Source of the DNA: Brucella haematophila
GTDB taxonomy: Bacteria; Pseudomonadota; Alphaproteobacteria; Rhizobiales; Rhizobiaceae
Direction of reading: 5' to 3'
Length of the DNA stretch: 64,000 nucleotides
NCBI RefSeq assembly: GCF_005938105.1
Contig: NZ_VCPE01000012.1
Coordinates: 1-64,000 of the forward strand
The notes under the pieces were generated by a model. That model had not been told where the DNA came from. It was given only the letters and a program-made list of their open reading frames with translations, and ran no database searches. How positions within the stretch are numbered: the stretch's first letter is position 1; each line of letters begins with the position of its first letter. Below, piece after piece: positions 25,703 through 35,537 of the stretch. A program made the translations under genes and the position numbers.

Positions 25703-26466
25703 CGCAAGCTCAAGTTCAGGCGACCGCGCCCGCACTCAGCGTCGATGATGTTGACGTCTATTTCGACCACTTCCATGCGTTGAAATCCGTCACCATCAAT
25801 GTGGCGCGTGGGGAGTCTTATGGGCTCGTCGGCGAATCCGGTTCCGGCAAATCAACGCTTCTGCGCGCAGTCGCAGGACTTGCACCGGTTGAGAACGGAG
25901 AAATCCGCATCGACGGCAAGCCCCTCAAGACACCTCGCGACAAGGCCTTCTATCGCAATGTGCAGATGGTGTTTCAGGACCCTTACGGCTCCCTGCACCC
26001 TCGCCAGACGGTGGATCGGCTTCTGCTGGAACCGCTCGCCATTCATGGTGTAAGCGATGCCGAACAGCGCATCGTGCGTGCGCTGGATGAAGTGGGGCTC
26101 GGTTCGGGCTTCCGCTTCCGCTACCCGCACCAGCTATCGGGCGGCCAGCGCCAGCGCATCGCCATTGCCCGCGCGCTGATCGTCGAGCCGAGCATTCTGC
26201 TTCTCGACGAACCAACATCGGCACTCGACGCATCGGTGCAGGCTGAAGTGCTCAACCTGCTGGAACAGGTTCGCCGCGACCGTAACCTGACTTTTATCAT
26301 GGTGAGCCACGATCTCGGTGTCGTCACCCATATGTGCGACCGCCTCGCGGTGATGCGCAATGGTGAAGTAGTCGAACAATTGCAGGCTGGCGATCTCGTC
26401 ACCGGTAATATTCATGCCGACTATACGAAGAACCTGATGCGGGCCAGCGAAGGCTTTCGGCGTTGA
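25699..26466 (+). CDS. ABC transporter ATP-binding protein, DppF type
   Basis: The second ATPase of the importer, 255 residues. Walker A is GESGSGKST, the Q loop MVFQDPYGSLHPRQT, the signature SGGQRQRIAIARAL, Walker B LLLDEPTSALD and switch His VSHDLGVV. It ends shortly after the core (NLMRASEGFRR), without the full oligopeptide C-terminal extension. The ATG overlaps the stop of the DppD gene (ATGA); a TTG three codons upstream is less likely. A strong terminator closes the operon. Confidence 0.92.
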   Translation: MTQAQVQATAPALSVDDVDVYFDHFHALKSVTINVARGESYGLVGESGSGKSTLLRAVAGLAPVENGEIRIDGKPLKTPRDKAFYRNVQMVFQDPYGSLHPRQTVDRLLLEPLAIHGVSDAEQRIVRALDEVGLGSGFRFRYPHQLSGGQRQRIAIARALIVEPSILLLDEPTSALDASVQAEVLNLLEQVRRDRNLTFIMVSHDLGVVTHMCDRLAVMRNGEVVEQLQAGDLVTGNIHADYTKNLMRASEGFRR

Positions 26467-26487
26467 ACCGACCCGCATGACGCAACT

Positions 26488-26516
26488 AAAAAGGGGACCT
26501 TCTGGTCCCCTTTTTT
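26488..26516. terminator. Bidirectional terminator of the ABC operon
   Basis: AAAAAGGGGACC/GGTCCCCTTTTTT with a TTCT loop. The A-run and T-run allow function on both strands, between the plus-strand ABC operon and the minus-strand SIP gene. Confidence 0.88.
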
Positions 26517-26529
26517 ACATTACTCTCAT

Positions 26530-26577
26530 CGCATTATCCTACGCAAAACCGCTTCGCACTTTTGCTGGAAATGCTTT
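26530..26577 (+). repeat. Dispersed repeat, copy 3
   Basis: CGCATTATCCTACGC followed by the AAAACCGCTTCGCACTTTT core and GCTGGAAATGCT. It is nearly identical to the copy at 47865 and touches the stop of the SIP gene. Confidence 0.85.
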
Positions 26578-27676
26578 ATTCCTCCGAAGCTTTCCGGGCA
26601 TTATCGCCATCGAGTCCGCGACGCCAATAGGCCACGATCAGCTGGCGATTTTTCGGAACATTGCGTTCCTTGCGCATGTAGCTGCGAATATTGCGGAAAG
26701 CGTTGAATTCACAAGCCGCCCAGACGAAGATATCTTCCTCGCCTTCCGGCAGCTCAACCGCACGCACCGCATCCTGCAAGAGCGTTGTGGTGCCAGCTTC
26801 GGCACCGTTGCGGTTCAGCCATTGCACGTCAACATCCGCCCGCGACACGAGGTTCTGTTCCTCGGCCTTGTCGCCAATTTCGATGCGCACGACAGCCTTT
26901 GCATCTTCCGGCAGTCGTTCGAGAATACGACCGATGGCTGGCAGCGCGGTTTCATCGCCTGCAAGCAGATACCATTTGGCATCGCCTGCATCGCCGCCGC
27001 CCGGACCAGTCATGCCGACAATATCGCCCGGCTTGGCGTTAAGCGCCCAACCCGAACCCGGTGCGTCGCAATCATCACCATGCACCACCATGTCGATATC
27101 GACCCAGCCCGCATCCACATCGATATTGCGGATCGTATAAACACGCGTTGCGAGCTTCGCATCGCCTTCCGGCCAGGCCGGACGCCCGTCTTCGCCCGTC
27201 ACAGGCCATTCCGGCTGCGCCAGAGCTTTGGGTGGAAACAGGAGACGGATATGCAGTCCGGTATGCGAGAACCGGAGAAGATTGTCGCCCTTCAGGCGTA
27301 CACGACGCATATGCGGCGTGACATTGGTCACGGCCATCACCTGCATTTCGCGGAAATAAGGCAGCGGCAGACCTGCTGCACCATCGCCCTGCCAAATGAT
27401 TTTCGGCGTTGGGCTGCCCTTTTCCAGAAACTCCAGCACATGCTCGGCGATGGAATATTTCATATAGGCAAGACCGGTCTCGTCATCGCTTTTGACATCA
27501 ACGCTGACCGTCTCGTCATCCCACTGAACATCGGCCTGACCGAAGCTCAAAACGAGCTTCGCGTGCGTTCCATCGCGCTGTACATCGGCGTGTTCGACAA
27601 AATGGTCGAGCAGCTGATTGACGATATGACCGGCATTATTGAGCGCAAAGCGGGTATTGGCATTGAGTGCGGACAC
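26576..27676 (-). CDS. DUF2218-siderophore-interacting flavoprotein fusion
   Basis: A 366-residue cytosolic protein. Residues 1-100 resemble DUF2218 (paired helices, then an acidic beta region). Residues about 105-240 form a FAD-binding domain of the siderophore-interacting (SIP/ViuB) type, with MRRVRLKGDNL and RVYTIRNIDVDAGWVDIDMVVHGD. Residues 245-350 are the C-terminal SIP domain (WYLLAGDETALPAIGRILE, VWAACEFNAFRNIRSYM). SIP proteins reduce ferric siderophores in the cytosol to release iron. The gene is monocistronic. No Fur box was identified by eye in the short upstream gap. Confidence 0.9.
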   Translation of the reverse strand: MSALNANTRFALNNAGHIVNQLLDHFVEHADVQRDGTHAKLVLSFGQADVQWDDETVSVDVKSDDETGLAYMKYSIAEHVLEFLEKGSPTPKIIWQGDGAAGLPLPYFREMQVMAVTNVTPHMRRVRLKGDNLLRFSHTGLHIRLLFPPKALAQPEWPVTGEDGRPAWPEGDAKLATRVYTIRNIDVDAGWVDIDMVVHGDDCDAPGSGWALNAKPGDIVGMTGPGGGDAGDAKWYLLAGDETALPAIGRILERLPEDAKAVVRIEIGDKAEEQNLVSRADVDVQWLNRNGAEAGTTTLLQDAVRAVELPEGEEDIFVWAACEFNAFRNIRSYMRKERNVPKNRQLIVAYWRRGLDGDNARKASEE

Positions 27677-27744
27677 GACCCGTCCTCCTGTAGGATGAAC
27701 TGATGCGTCAGCCTTACCTGAATATAAGATGACAATTCAAGTCA

Positions 27745-28956
27745 TCATTTATCTTTGCGTGCGGAATAAAGTGTAACGGGCAGCGCCTGCCGCCATACAT
27801 CGAACGAGCCAAGCCCTGCTGCCTGCGCCACGGAGAGCCGTATCAACTCGCCACCGAAGCGCTGCCGCCAGACAAAAAGCTGCATTTCGCTTTGCAGCGT
27901 GACAGCATTGGCAACCAGCCGTCCGCCCGGTTTCAGCGCATCCCAGCAGGCTTGCAACACGCCTTCATCCGTAACGCCGCCGCCGATAAAAATCGCATCG
28001 GGTGCTTCCAGCCCCGCAAGAGCCCCCGGCGCTTCACCGGCCACGATCTGCAAACCCGGCACGCCGAGAGCGTCGCGGTTGCACGCGATCATGCCCTGCC
28101 GTCCCTCATTCGCCTCAATGGCGATGGCGCGACAGGAAGCATGGGTGCGCATCCATTCAATGCCGATAGAACCGCATCCCGCACCGACGTCCCACAGAAC
28201 TTCGCCGGGCAGCGGTGCCAGCCGCGATAATGTCACGGCTCGAACGTCGCGCTTCGTCAGTTGCCCGTCATTTTCGAAGGCTTCATCAGGTAAACCGATG
28301 ACAGCAGGAAGGATCTTAGCATCCGGCTCCGCAAGACATTCCACGGCGATGATATTCAGATCAGGACCGGCTGGAACCGTCCATGTCCCGGCAATACCGC
28401 AACTGCGCTTTTCTTTCGGTCCACCCAGATGTTCCAATACAGCGATGCGGCTTGGTCCAAAGCCGCAAGCGTTCAGCATCCGTGCCACTTTATCCGGCGT
28501 AGAACCGTCATTGCTGAGGATCAAAAGCTTCACGCCGGGCAGAATGTGCTTTGCCAGCGCTTCCAGCGGACGCCCATGCACGCTGAGGCAGCGCACATCC
28601 TGCAACGACCAGCCCATCCGTGCCGCAGCCAGCGAAAACGAAGATGGATAAGGCAGGATCAGCATTTCTTCGGGTGAAAAGTGCCGGGTCAGAGAAGCAC
28701 CCATGCCGTAATGCATTGGATCGCCGCTGGCCAGAACCACCACCGACTTGCCTCGCTCATTGGCAATCATCGGAAACGCATCGTCGAAGGGTGACGGCCA
28801 GGCAATCTGCCGGGCACCTGTGGTTTCGCCAACCAGTTCGAGATGCCGCTTGCCGCCGAAGATCACATCTGCCGAAGCGAGAGCCTGCCGCGCAGTCTCG
28901 CCAAGCCCATTCAATCCGTCTTCGCCGATGCCGATGACCGTTAGCCAGCAAGCCAT
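27745..28956 (-). CDS. cobL: Precorrin-6Y C5,15-methyltransferase (decarboxylating)
   Basis: A bifunctional 403-residue enzyme that methylates C5 and C15 of precorrin-6Y and decarboxylates the acetate chain. The N-terminal CbiE-like tetrapyrrole methylase domain (about 1-200) has [12 protein letters not shown] and [11 protein letters not shown]. The C-terminal CbiT-like SAM domain (about 215-390) has [15 protein letters not shown]. The start is MACWLTVIG; an in-frame codon 17 residues upstream is less likely. It is divergent from cobG, with 105 bases between. Confidence 0.95.
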   Translation of the reverse strand: MACWLTVIGIGEDGLNGLGETARQALASADVIFGGKRHLELVGETTGARQIAWPSPFDDAFPMIANERGKSVVVLASGDPMHYGMGASLTRHFSPEEMLILPYPSSFSLAAARMGWSLQDVRCLSVHGRPLEALAKHILPGVKLLILSNDGSTPDKVARMLNACGFGPSRIAVLEHLGGPKEKRSCGIAGTWTVPAGPDLNIIAVECLAEPDAKILPAVIGLPDEAFENDGQLTKRDVRAVTLSRLAPLPGEVLWDVGAGCGSIGIEWMRTHASCRAIAIEANEGRQGMIACNRDALGVPGLQIVAGEAPGALAGLEAPDAIFIGGGVTDEGVLQACWDALKPGGRLVANAVTLQSEMQLFVWRQRFGGELIRLSVAQAAGLGSFDVWRQALPVTLYSARKDK

Positions 28957-29061
28957 GCTCTTCGCTCCGTTTTCTTCGTTCGTAGGGTGCGGCGATGGCA
29001 AGTGCAAGTCCGAAAGCGGTTCCCACTTTCCGGCCTGTCACTGGGGGCGTATAAGGCAATT

Positions 29062-30387
29062 ATGTTGAACCAAAAGACCATAGCGACAAACACCGAACCG
29101 TCTGACAGGCGAAATGCCTGTCCCGGCCTGTCGCGCATGGTTATGGCTCGCGACGGTGCCATTGCGCGCATAAAACTGCCGCTCGGACGAGTGAACGCCG
29201 GTCAGGTCTTTGCACTGGCCGAAATTGCCGAAGAATTTGCCACGCCTGCAGTAGAGCTTTCGATTCGCTCCAATTTTCAGCTGCGCGCCATAGCGCCTGA
29301 AAACTGGGAACAAGCGGTCACAGCGCTATATCAAGCCGGGTTTGGTGCCGATAATCCCGCGGCGGATGATATTCGCAATGTCATGGTCAGCCCCACGTCC
29401 GGTATCGACCCCGATCAAATGTGCGATGTCACACCGCTGGCGCTCCAACTGCTGACAACGCTTGAGAACAATACCGACTACCACGCGCTTTCGCCGAAAT
29501 TCTCGTTCCAGATCGATGGCGGCGAAGCCTGCGCGATTGTCTCGCATCCGGGAGACATCTGGCTAACGGCAACGGATGATGGTCGTCACTTTGCGTTCGG
29601 ATTCGCTTCGCCCCCCGATGGAACGGCATTGGGACGTATAGAGGCCGATCATGCCCTGCCCTTTGTGGAAGCTGTGCTGCGCATGTTTCTTGCCCGTTTC
29701 AAAGACGTAGCGCGTATGAAGCAGCTCTTCGAAGTCATTGCTGTCGAAGAGTTTTTGAACGAACTGACTGCCAGTCTTCCTTTTCCGATCAAGCCAGTGC
29801 CCCACTGGCAGCGACGGCAGCCGCGCGCGCGCGCGCATCTCGGAGCCCACATTCAGGCGGACGGACGCTTTTACATTGGTGCGATGCCGCTTTTGGGGCG
29901 GCTCGATACGACGCAACTGCGGGCGCTTGGCGCTCTTTCGCAACAAATCAGCGGCGGCGAAATCCGGCTGACACCGTGGCAAGGCGTGATCCTGCCAAAT
30001 GTCGATGCAGCAAACTGCGACGATGCCATTAGGCAACTGCACGCGCTGGGCCTTGCGACCGACGCGCAAGCGCCGCAATCACGACTGCGCAGCTGCACCG
30101 GGTCGAAGGGCTGCGCCTCGGCCCTTTCCGACACGCAGGCCGATGCGAAAGAACTGGCGTTGCTCCTCGACGGTGACACAATCGATGCCGTCCATCTCAC
30201 CGGCTGTACCAAGTCCTGCGCGGCGCTTGCGCCGCTCCCGCACACGCTTCTGGCCCGTGCTCCGGGCCGCTACGATGTCTTTTTTGCAGACAAGGCTGGA
30301 CCATCCCGTTTCGGGCGGCTATTGGCGACAGATGTGACCATCGACGCTGCCGCGCGCCTTATCAATTCACCAGAGCGGAAACCATGA
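29062..30387 (+). CDS. cobG: Precorrin-3B synthase
   Basis: An O2-dependent mono-oxygenase that converts precorrin-3A to precorrin-3B, the hallmark of the aerobic B12 route. The 441-residue protein is built like sulfite/nitrite reductase half-domains. The N-terminal repeat includes ELSIRSNFQLRAI. The Fe-S/siroheme-type Cys motifs are seen as CTGSKGCASA and LTGCTKSCAAL. A (CG)n tract is embedded at 29822-29834. The start is the ATG at 29062; the 25 upstream in-frame codons lie in the divergent promoter region. It overlaps cobH by four bases (ATGA). Confidence 0.93.
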   Translation: MLNQKTIATNTEPSDRRNACPGLSRMVMARDGAIARIKLPLGRVNAGQVFALAEIAEEFATPAVELSIRSNFQLRAIAPENWEQAVTALYQAGFGADNPAADDIRNVMVSPTSGIDPDQMCDVTPLALQLLTTLENNTDYHALSPKFSFQIDGGEACAIVSHPGDIWLTATDDGRHFAFGFASPPDGTALGRIEADHALPFVEAVLRMFLARFKDVARMKQLFEVIAVEEFLNELTASLPFPIKPVPHWQRRQPRARAHLGAHIQADGRFYIGAMPLLGRLDTTQLRALGALSQQISGGEIRLTPWQGVILPNVDAANCDDAIRQLHALGLATDAQAPQSRLRSCTGSKGCASALSDTQADAKELALLLDGDTIDAVHLTGCTKSCAALAPLPHTLLARAPGRYDVFFADKAGPSRFGRLLATDVTIDAAARLINSPERKP

Positions 30388-31010
30388 CAGATTACATTCG
30401 CGACGGGCAGGCCATTTATGACCGTTCCTTCGCCATCATCCGCGCTGAAGCGGATCTGAGCCATATCCCAGCCGATCTCGAAAAACTCGCCGTGCGCGTC
30501 ATCCATGCTTCCGGCATGGTGGATGTGGTGAGCGACATCGCCTTTTCGGACGGCGCCGGTCTGGCGGGCAAGCAGGCGCTGGCCAAAGGCGCGCCGATCC
30601 TTTGCGATGCGCGTATGGTTTCCGAAGGGATCACCCATTCGCGTCTGCCTGCCAACAACCCGGTCATCTGCACGCTGAACGAGCCTTCCGTGCCTGAGCT
30701 GGCGAAGAAAATCGGCAATACGCGTTCTGCGGCAGCGCTCGATCTCTGGATGCCGCACCTCGCAGGCAGTATCGTCGCCATCGGCAATGCACCAACCGCT
30801 CTCTTCCGGCTTTTCGAAATGCTGGACGCCGGAGCGCCAAAGCCAGCGCTCATCATTGGCATGCCGGTTGGCTTTGTCGGCGCAGCGGAATCGAAAGACG
30901 AACTTGCCGCCAATAGTCGCGGCGTGCCCTATGTCATTGTGCGCGGACGTCGCGGCGGCAGCGCCATGACCGCCGCAGCAGTCAATGCTCTGGCTTCGGA
31001 GCGCGAATAA
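30384..31010 (+). CDS. cobH: Precorrin-8X methylmutase
   Basis: Moves the C11 methyl to C12, converting precorrin-8X to hydrogenobyrinate. The 208-residue length is typical. Landmarks are the catalytic His in [12 protein letters not shown], the segment [27 protein letters not shown] and [14 protein letters not shown]. It overlaps cobG and cobI (TAATG), so all four genes of this unit are translationally coupled. Confidence 0.96.
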   Translation: MTDYIRDGQAIYDRSFAIIRAEADLSHIPADLEKLAVRVIHASGMVDVVSDIAFSDGAGLAGKQALAKGAPILCDARMVSEGITHSRLPANNPVICTLNEPSVPELAKKIGNTRSAAALDLWMPHLAGSIVAIGNAPTALFRLFEMLDAGAPKPALIIGMPVGFVGAAESKDELAANSRGVPYVIVRGRRGGSAMTAAAVNALASERE

Positions 31011-31744
31011 TGACAGCAAAAGGCAAGCTTTTCGGTCTGGGTGTCGGCCCCGGCGATCCTGAACTCATCACGCTCAAGGCGCTTCGACTGCTCAAGGCAG
31101 CGCCCGTGGTGGCCTACCACGCCGCCAAGGGCAAAAAGGGCAATGCCCTCACCATCGTTGAGGACTATCTTTCGCCGGAACAGGTTCTGGTGCCGCTTAT
31201 CTATCCGGTGACGACGGAAAAGCTGCCTGCACATATGGATTATGAGCAGATCGTCAGCGACTTTTACGGTGAGATTACCGGAACGATTGCCGGCTATCTC
31301 GATCAGGGACAGGATGTCGCCGTGATCGCGGAAGGCGATCCGTTCTTCTACGGCTCGTTCATGTATATCCACGACCGGCTGGCCGAGACCTATGAAACCA
31401 CAGTGGTTCCGGGCGTCTGTTCGGTTCTCGGCGCTTCGGCTGTGCTAGGCGCGCCGCTGGTCTATCGCAACCAGACACTGTCGATCCTCTCCGGCGTCAT
31501 GGAAGCCGACGAATTGAAGCGCAGGCTTGCCGTTACCGGTGCTGCGGCAATCATGAAACTCGGCAAGAATCTCGACAAGGTGCGCGACGTGCTGACCGAT
31601 CTGGGCCTGATGGACCGCGCACTCTATGTCGAGCGCGCCACCATGGCCAATCAGCGCATTGTACCGCTATCGGATGTCAGCGGCAGCGATTGTCCTTATT
31701 TCTCGATCATTCTCGTTCCCGGCCAGAAATGGAACGGCGCATGA
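31010..31744 (+). CDS. cobI: Precorrin-2 C20-methyltransferase
   Basis: Methylates C20 of precorrin-2 using S-adenosylmethionine. The 244-residue tetrapyrrole methylase starts with [17 protein letters not shown] and has [18 protein letters not shown] and [13 protein letters not shown], the signatures of the family. It is longer than the ~240 typical CbiL by only a few residues. It overlaps cobH (TAATG) and the fusion gene (ATGA). Confidence 0.95.
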   Translation: MTAKGKLFGLGVGPGDPELITLKALRLLKAAPVVAYHAAKGKKGNALTIVEDYLSPEQVLVPLIYPVTTEKLPAHMDYEQIVSDFYGEITGTIAGYLDQGQDVAVIAEGDPFFYGSFMYIHDRLAETYETTVVPGVCSVLGASAVLGAPLVYRNQTLSILSGVMEADELKRRLAVTGAAAIMKLGKNLDKVRDVLTDLGLMDRALYVERATMANQRIVPLSDVSGSDCPYFSIILVPGQKWNGA

Positions 31745-33435
31745 AGCCGGCTATCGTTGCGCTGGCGGAAGCGGCGATCCCGACGGCGCGCCGTATTGCC
31801 GTCGCGCTCGATCAGGCCGAAGTGCTTGGACTTCAGGACCGCGTCACGGGTGCAGAAAGGACATTCGCCCATTTCGGCGACACCATACGCACCCTCTACG
31901 AAGAAGGCCGACCGATCATCGCGCTCTGCGCCGCCGGTATCGTCATTCGCGCGTTGGCCCCTCTTTTGCAGAACAAGCACATTGAGCCACCGGTTCTGGC
32001 GATTGCCGAAGACGGTAGTGCCGTTGTGCCGCTTCTCGGCGGATTGTCGGGCGTCAACGACATGGCGCGAACCATCGCCGCTGCACTTGAGGTCGCCCCG
32101 GCAATCACCACATCCGGTGAATTGCGCTTCGGGATCAATCTGTTGCACCCGCCAGCGGAACTGACGCTTGCCAATCCGGATGCGGCAAAAGCCTTTACCT
32201 CCGACCTGCTGGCAGGCGCGAAACTGCGCTTCAATGGACACTCTCGCTGGCTGCAAACATCCAAGCTGCCGTTCTCCGACGACGGCAGGCTTGCCATCAG
32301 CATCACGCCGGAAAACCGCGCGCCGCTGCCGGATGAACTTATCTATCATCCGCAGGTCGTGGCCTTCGCAATCGACCAGCCGACCGACAATCTTGCCGAA
32401 GCAATTACGCGGGCGTTCGACGAAGCGGGTCTCGCTCCGTCATCACTCGCGCTGCTGCTTGCCCATGAGCGCCATTGCGCTAAACCGCAAGTCCATGAAG
32501 CGGCAAGCGCGCTCGGCGCAGAACTGCGCTTCGTGCCGTCTGCTGAGACTGCCCTTGCTCTCGCCCATCTTTCGGTCGAGCAGCCGTTGCGCGTGGTGGA
32601 AACCAACGGCGTCGCACTGGCCGTCGCCCCCACCCCAGCCGATGTGCTGCGGGTCGGGCGCAAACGCGGAAAGCTGGTCGTGGTCGGGCTTGGTCCCGGC
32701 GCACGCGATCTGATGACGCCTGCCGTGCAGCGCGAACTCGAACAGGCGGAAGATATTCTCGGCTACGAAACCTATGTGCGTATGGCCGGGCCGTTTCATG
32801 CCGGTCAAACAGTCCATATGACCGATAACCGCGAGGAAATCCAGCGCGCGCGCCATGCCTTCGAACTGGCCGCATCAGGCCGCACCGTGGTGATGGTATC
32901 GTCCGGCGATCCGGGCGTTTTCGCCATGGCAGCTGCTGTGGTCGAGGCGCTGCATGAAACTGACAATCCTGCCTGGCGTGGTGTCGAACTGGTCATTCAG
33001 CCCGGCATTTCAGCCGCGATGGCCGCAGCATCCCGCAGTGGCGCACCGCTCGGCCATGATTTCTGCATTCTCTCGCTGTCCGACAATCTGAAGCCATGGG
33101 ACGTGATCGAAAAGCGTCTGGCTCTGGCGGCAGAAGCCGATCTCGCCATGGCCTTTTACAATCCGATTTCCAAGGCCCGCCCGCATCAGCTTGGCCGCGC
33201 ACTGGAAATCCTGCGCCAGCATCGCGCGCCGCAAACCCCGGTCGTGCTCGGTCGCGACATCGGCAGACCGGCAGAAACCACCCGCGTCACAACGCTTGGG
33301 CAGCTGACGTCCGATGATGTGGACATGCGCACGGTGGTAATCGTCGGCTCGTCCCATACGCAGCGGTTTGAGCGCGCAACAGGCGGCGAATGGGTCTATA
33401 CCCCGCGCTGGTATGGCGAAAAGCCGGACAAGTGA
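31741..33435 (+). CDS. cobJ: CbiG-CobJ fusion: precorrin-3B C17-methyltransferase
   Basis: A 564-residue fusion. The N-terminal part (about 1-160) is CbiG_N-like ([35 protein letters not shown]). A second part (about 200-300) resembles a degenerate CbiG_C/CobE domain ([20 protein letters not shown]). The C-terminal methylase (about 315-560) is CobJ, with [29 protein letters not shown] and [20 protein letters not shown]. CobJ methylates C17 with ring contraction; CbiG opens the ring lactone in the anaerobic route. Such fusions are common in Rhizobiales. The start overlaps the cobI stop. A terminator follows. Confidence 0.93.
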   Translation: MKPAIVALAEAAIPTARRIAVALDQAEVLGLQDRVTGAERTFAHFGDTIRTLYEEGRPIIALCAAGIVIRALAPLLQNKHIEPPVLAIAEDGSAVVPLLGGLSGVNDMARTIAAALEVAPAITTSGELRFGINLLHPPAELTLANPDAAKAFTSDLLAGAKLRFNGHSRWLQTSKLPFSDDGRLAISITPENRAPLPDELIYHPQVVAFAIDQPTDNLAEAITRAFDEAGLAPSSLALLLAHERHCAKPQVHEAASALGAELRFVPSAETALALAHLSVEQPLRVVETNGVALAVAPTPADVLRVGRKRGKLVVVGLGPGARDLMTPAVQRELEQAEDILGYETYVRMAGPFHAGQTVHMTDNREEIQRARHAFELAASGRTVVMVSSGDPGVFAMAAAVVEALHETDNPAWRGVELVIQPGISAAMAAASRSGAPLGHDFCILSLSDNLKPWDVIEKRLALAAEADLAMAFYNPISKARPHQLGRALEILRQHRAPQTPVVLGRDIGRPAETTRVTTLGQLTSDDVDMRTVVIVGSSHTQRFERATGGEWVYTPRWYGEKPDK

Positions 33436-33441
33436 ACAAAC

Positions 33442-33469
33442 AAAAAGGCAGGGAAATCCCTGCCTTTTT
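33442..33469. terminator. Bidirectional terminator after the cobG-cobJ operon
   Basis: AAAAAGGCAGGG/TCCCTGCCTTTTT hairpin with flanking A- and T-runs, between the plus-strand cobJ stop and the minus-strand lipoprotein stop. Confidence 0.88.
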
Positions 33470-33493
33470 CGTAACTTATCCAAGTTTATTGAA

Positions 33494-33961
33494 TCAGTTC
33501 TTCTTCGCCTTGGTCTTCTTCGGCGCGGTTGCTGCGGCAGCGTCCGCCTTGGCGGCTGCGGCTTCAGCGGCAACCTGATCGGCACTCTTCGGCGAGGTGT
33601 CGATAACGGCGCGCACGCCGCCCTTGGCGGTCAGCTGGCAAACTGCAGTGCGCAGATCCACCTTCAGGTCCACATCCGTGCCGCCATTGGCGCCCGGGCG
33701 GGAATCGACAGCGCTGATAGCGTGCTCCGGCAGGAAGTACTTGTTGGCTGCAGCCGTGATGCAAGGCTGTGCCAGAGAATAGTCAACCGTCTTCACCGGA
33801 GCGGGAATGAAGCTCGGCAGCGAAGAGCTGGCCGCAGGCACCGGCGAATCGGTTTTACCGGGGGTGATGGCAACCGGTGCAGTCGTCGTACAGGCGGCAG
33901 CAAGCGGCGCCAACATGGCGATTGCAAAGAAACGGGCTCCGGTGCGGACTCGTCCGTACAT
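33494..33961 (-). CDS. Putative lipoprotein with Ala/Lys-rich tail
   Basis: A 155-residue protein with a type II signal peptide; the lipobox AAAC puts the acylated Cys near residue 24. The mature domain (about 50-110) has two Cys that may form a disulfide (AQPCITAA and TAVCQLT) and includes DVDLKVDLRT. The tail from 125 on is low-complexity Ala/Lys (KADAAAATAPKKTKAKKN), probably disordered and perhaps binding acidic polymer. I do not recognise a family. It is monocistronic. Confidence 0.7.
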   Translation of the reverse strand: MYGRVRTGARFFAIAMLAPLAAACTTTAPVAITPGKTDSPVPAASSSLPSFIPAPVKTVDYSLAQPCITAAANKYFLPEHAISAVDSRPGANGGTDVDLKVDLRTAVCQLTAKGGVRAVIDTSPKSADQVAAEAAAAKADAAAATAPKKTKAKKN

Positions 33962-34091
33962 AATGGTCTACCTCATAAGGTCTGCTGGATAGGTAAAATT
34001 TTAATTTCGATAACTATTCGCTTTTAGCCGATTGTCGAGTGGCAGGAACGCCACAGAGCCGGAATTTCGATTCGCATCCACAAAACTGTCG

Positions 34092-34988
34092 TCACTGTTT
34101 TGCGAGAATCCAGTTCAACATCTCCCTCCAGTCGCTCATGCGGATCGGCGTGCCGTGGTTGCCGGACTCAAACCGCCGGAACTGCACTGGATAGCCCGGT
34201 GCGCGCTTGCGGATATCACGATAGAATGCTTCCTGCCGGTCAATGGCGAAAACCGGGTCGCGGCTGCCATGCCCGAAAAAGACCGGAACACGCCGCTTGA
34301 ATGTCGCCGATGTGAAAAAACCATCGTCCCAAAGCGAACCGAGCAGGATGAGCCCGGCAAGCTGAGCACCAGCCTTTTCATTGGACGCGATGCGCCAGCA
34401 CAGCGAACCACCTTGCGAGCCGCAAGACAGGATCAGCGGTGCGGAAGGCGATGTTGCTTTCAAGGCGTCGATCAGCCCAGCGATCTGCGCTTCGCCGGTA
34501 TCGGCGAAATCCTTGAAATCCGGCGTGACGTAGAGACCGCCATTTAACGCAGCGAGATTTTTGACGCGATTGAAATTGCCGCCAAAGGTGAAATCATTCA
34601 TACCCTGCAAGCGATTGCCGCCGCGCCCGTGCAGATAGATGACAATGAAGGACGCGCCCTGCTGCTTGCCAGCGACCATCGCCTTGACCGGCCCAGCCGC
34701 AGTCTGAAAGGTGGCATCCTTTTGGTAGGCGCGCGCCTTCAGCGAGATATAGCTGTCCTTGACGCGCTTTTCCGGCACGCTGTCGCGACCGTTAATGTCG
34801 CGCATCTCATTGTAATCAATAACTTTATAATCGCCGTTATCCGCGCTGCTCAATACGCCGGGATAGGCGAACGCATCGTCCTTGAAGGGCGGCAGCGGCC
34901 CTTGTGCGCAAGCCAGAGACACAGACAATAGCAGCGCTGCAATGCCGCCAAACCCGGCCCGCGCTGTTGCGTTTAATCGCTTCTTCAT
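34092..34988 (-). CDS. Exported alpha/beta hydrolase
   Basis: A 298-residue protein with a signal peptide (IAALLLSVSLACAQ; a Cys sits near the cleavage site, so lipidation is possible but the lipobox is imperfect). The alpha/beta-hydrolase core has YLHGRGGN as the oxyanion region, the nucleophile elbow LSCGSQGGSLCW, an acid in GSRDPVFA and His in SGNHGTP near the end. The elbow GSQGG fits a serine hydrolase. The substrate is unknown. It is periplasmic or envelope-attached. It lies 28 bases downstream of the flavin reductase gene on the same strand. Confidence 0.82.
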   Translation of the reverse strand: MKKRLNATARAGFGGIAALLLSVSLACAQGPLPPFKDDAFAYPGVLSSADNGDYKVIDYNEMRDINGRDSVPEKRVKDSYISLKARAYQKDATFQTAAGPVKAMVAGKQQGASFIVIYLHGRGGNRLQGMNDFTFGGNFNRVKNLAALNGGLYVTPDFKDFADTGEAQIAGLIDALKATSPSAPLILSCGSQGGSLCWRIASNEKAGAQLAGLILLGSLWDDGFFTSATFKRRVPVFFGHGSRDPVFAIDRQEAFYRDIRKRAPGYPVQFRRFESGNHGTPIRMSDWREMLNWILAKQ

Positions 34989-35015
34989 TCTGCCTCCTCC
35001 CCTCCGGCTAGCCGA

Positions 35016-35537
35016 TCACAAATCAAGTGTGTGATAGCGCCGGTTCAGATAGATGAGCGCAGATGCATCGGGGTTTGAGCGCAAGGCAATCACTTCGCCA
35101 AACAGCACATGATGCGTCGAATGATCCTGAATGCTGACAACCCGGCAGTCAAAAGCCGCCAGTGCATCGGTCAGCACTGGCGCGCCGGTGGCAAGCGTGT
35201 CCCACGTCGCCAGTTCGAAACGCTCATTCTGTGTCAGGCCAATGCGCCCGGAAAAGGCATCCGCCAGCTGCTGATGCGTTCCAGCCAACGTGTTGATGGA
35301 GAAAACGCCATTTTCGATGAACAGGCGATTGTCTTCGTGAACCTTCTGAAGGCAGATCAGCACTGTCGCCGGAGCGTCGGATACCGAACAGGCCGCCGTC
35401 AAAGTCAGGCCGCGTCGTCCTGCCGGGCCATCGGTCGCCACAATCTGCACCGCACCGGCATAATGGCTCATGGCATCGCGGTAAGCCTTCGGCTCCACAG
35501 ATGCCGCATTGGAGATGATGTTGTTTATCGTTTGCAC
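35016..35537 (-). CDS. Flavin reductase family protein (RutF-like)
   Basis: A 173-residue FMN-binding split-barrel protein that reduces FMN with NAD(P)H, usually for a partner mono-oxygenase. Family landmarks are FYRDAM-like YRDAMSHYAGAVQIV, TDGPAGRRGLTLTAACSVSDAPATVLICL, FSINTLAG and the C-terminal RYHTLDL. GTG at 35537 is chosen because the domain begins a few residues later; an ATG at 35600 would add 21 non-conserved residues and has no ribosome binding site. No mono-oxygenase partner is adjacent, so its partner is unknown. Confidence 0.82.
   Translation of the reverse strand: MQTINNIISNAASVEPKAYRDAMSHYAGAVQIVATDGPAGRRGLTLTAACSVSDAPATVLICLQKVHEDNRLFIENGVFSINTLAGTHQQLADAFSGRIGLTQNERFELATWDTLATGAPVLTDALAAFDCRVVSIQDHSTHHVLFGEVIALRSNPDASALIYLNRRYHTLDL

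Noticed and set aside
28957-29061. Second cobalamin riboswitch between cobL and cobG
   Set aside because: The 105-base gap lacks the B12 box and is too short for the aptamer. It contains only a short relative of the dispersed repeat.
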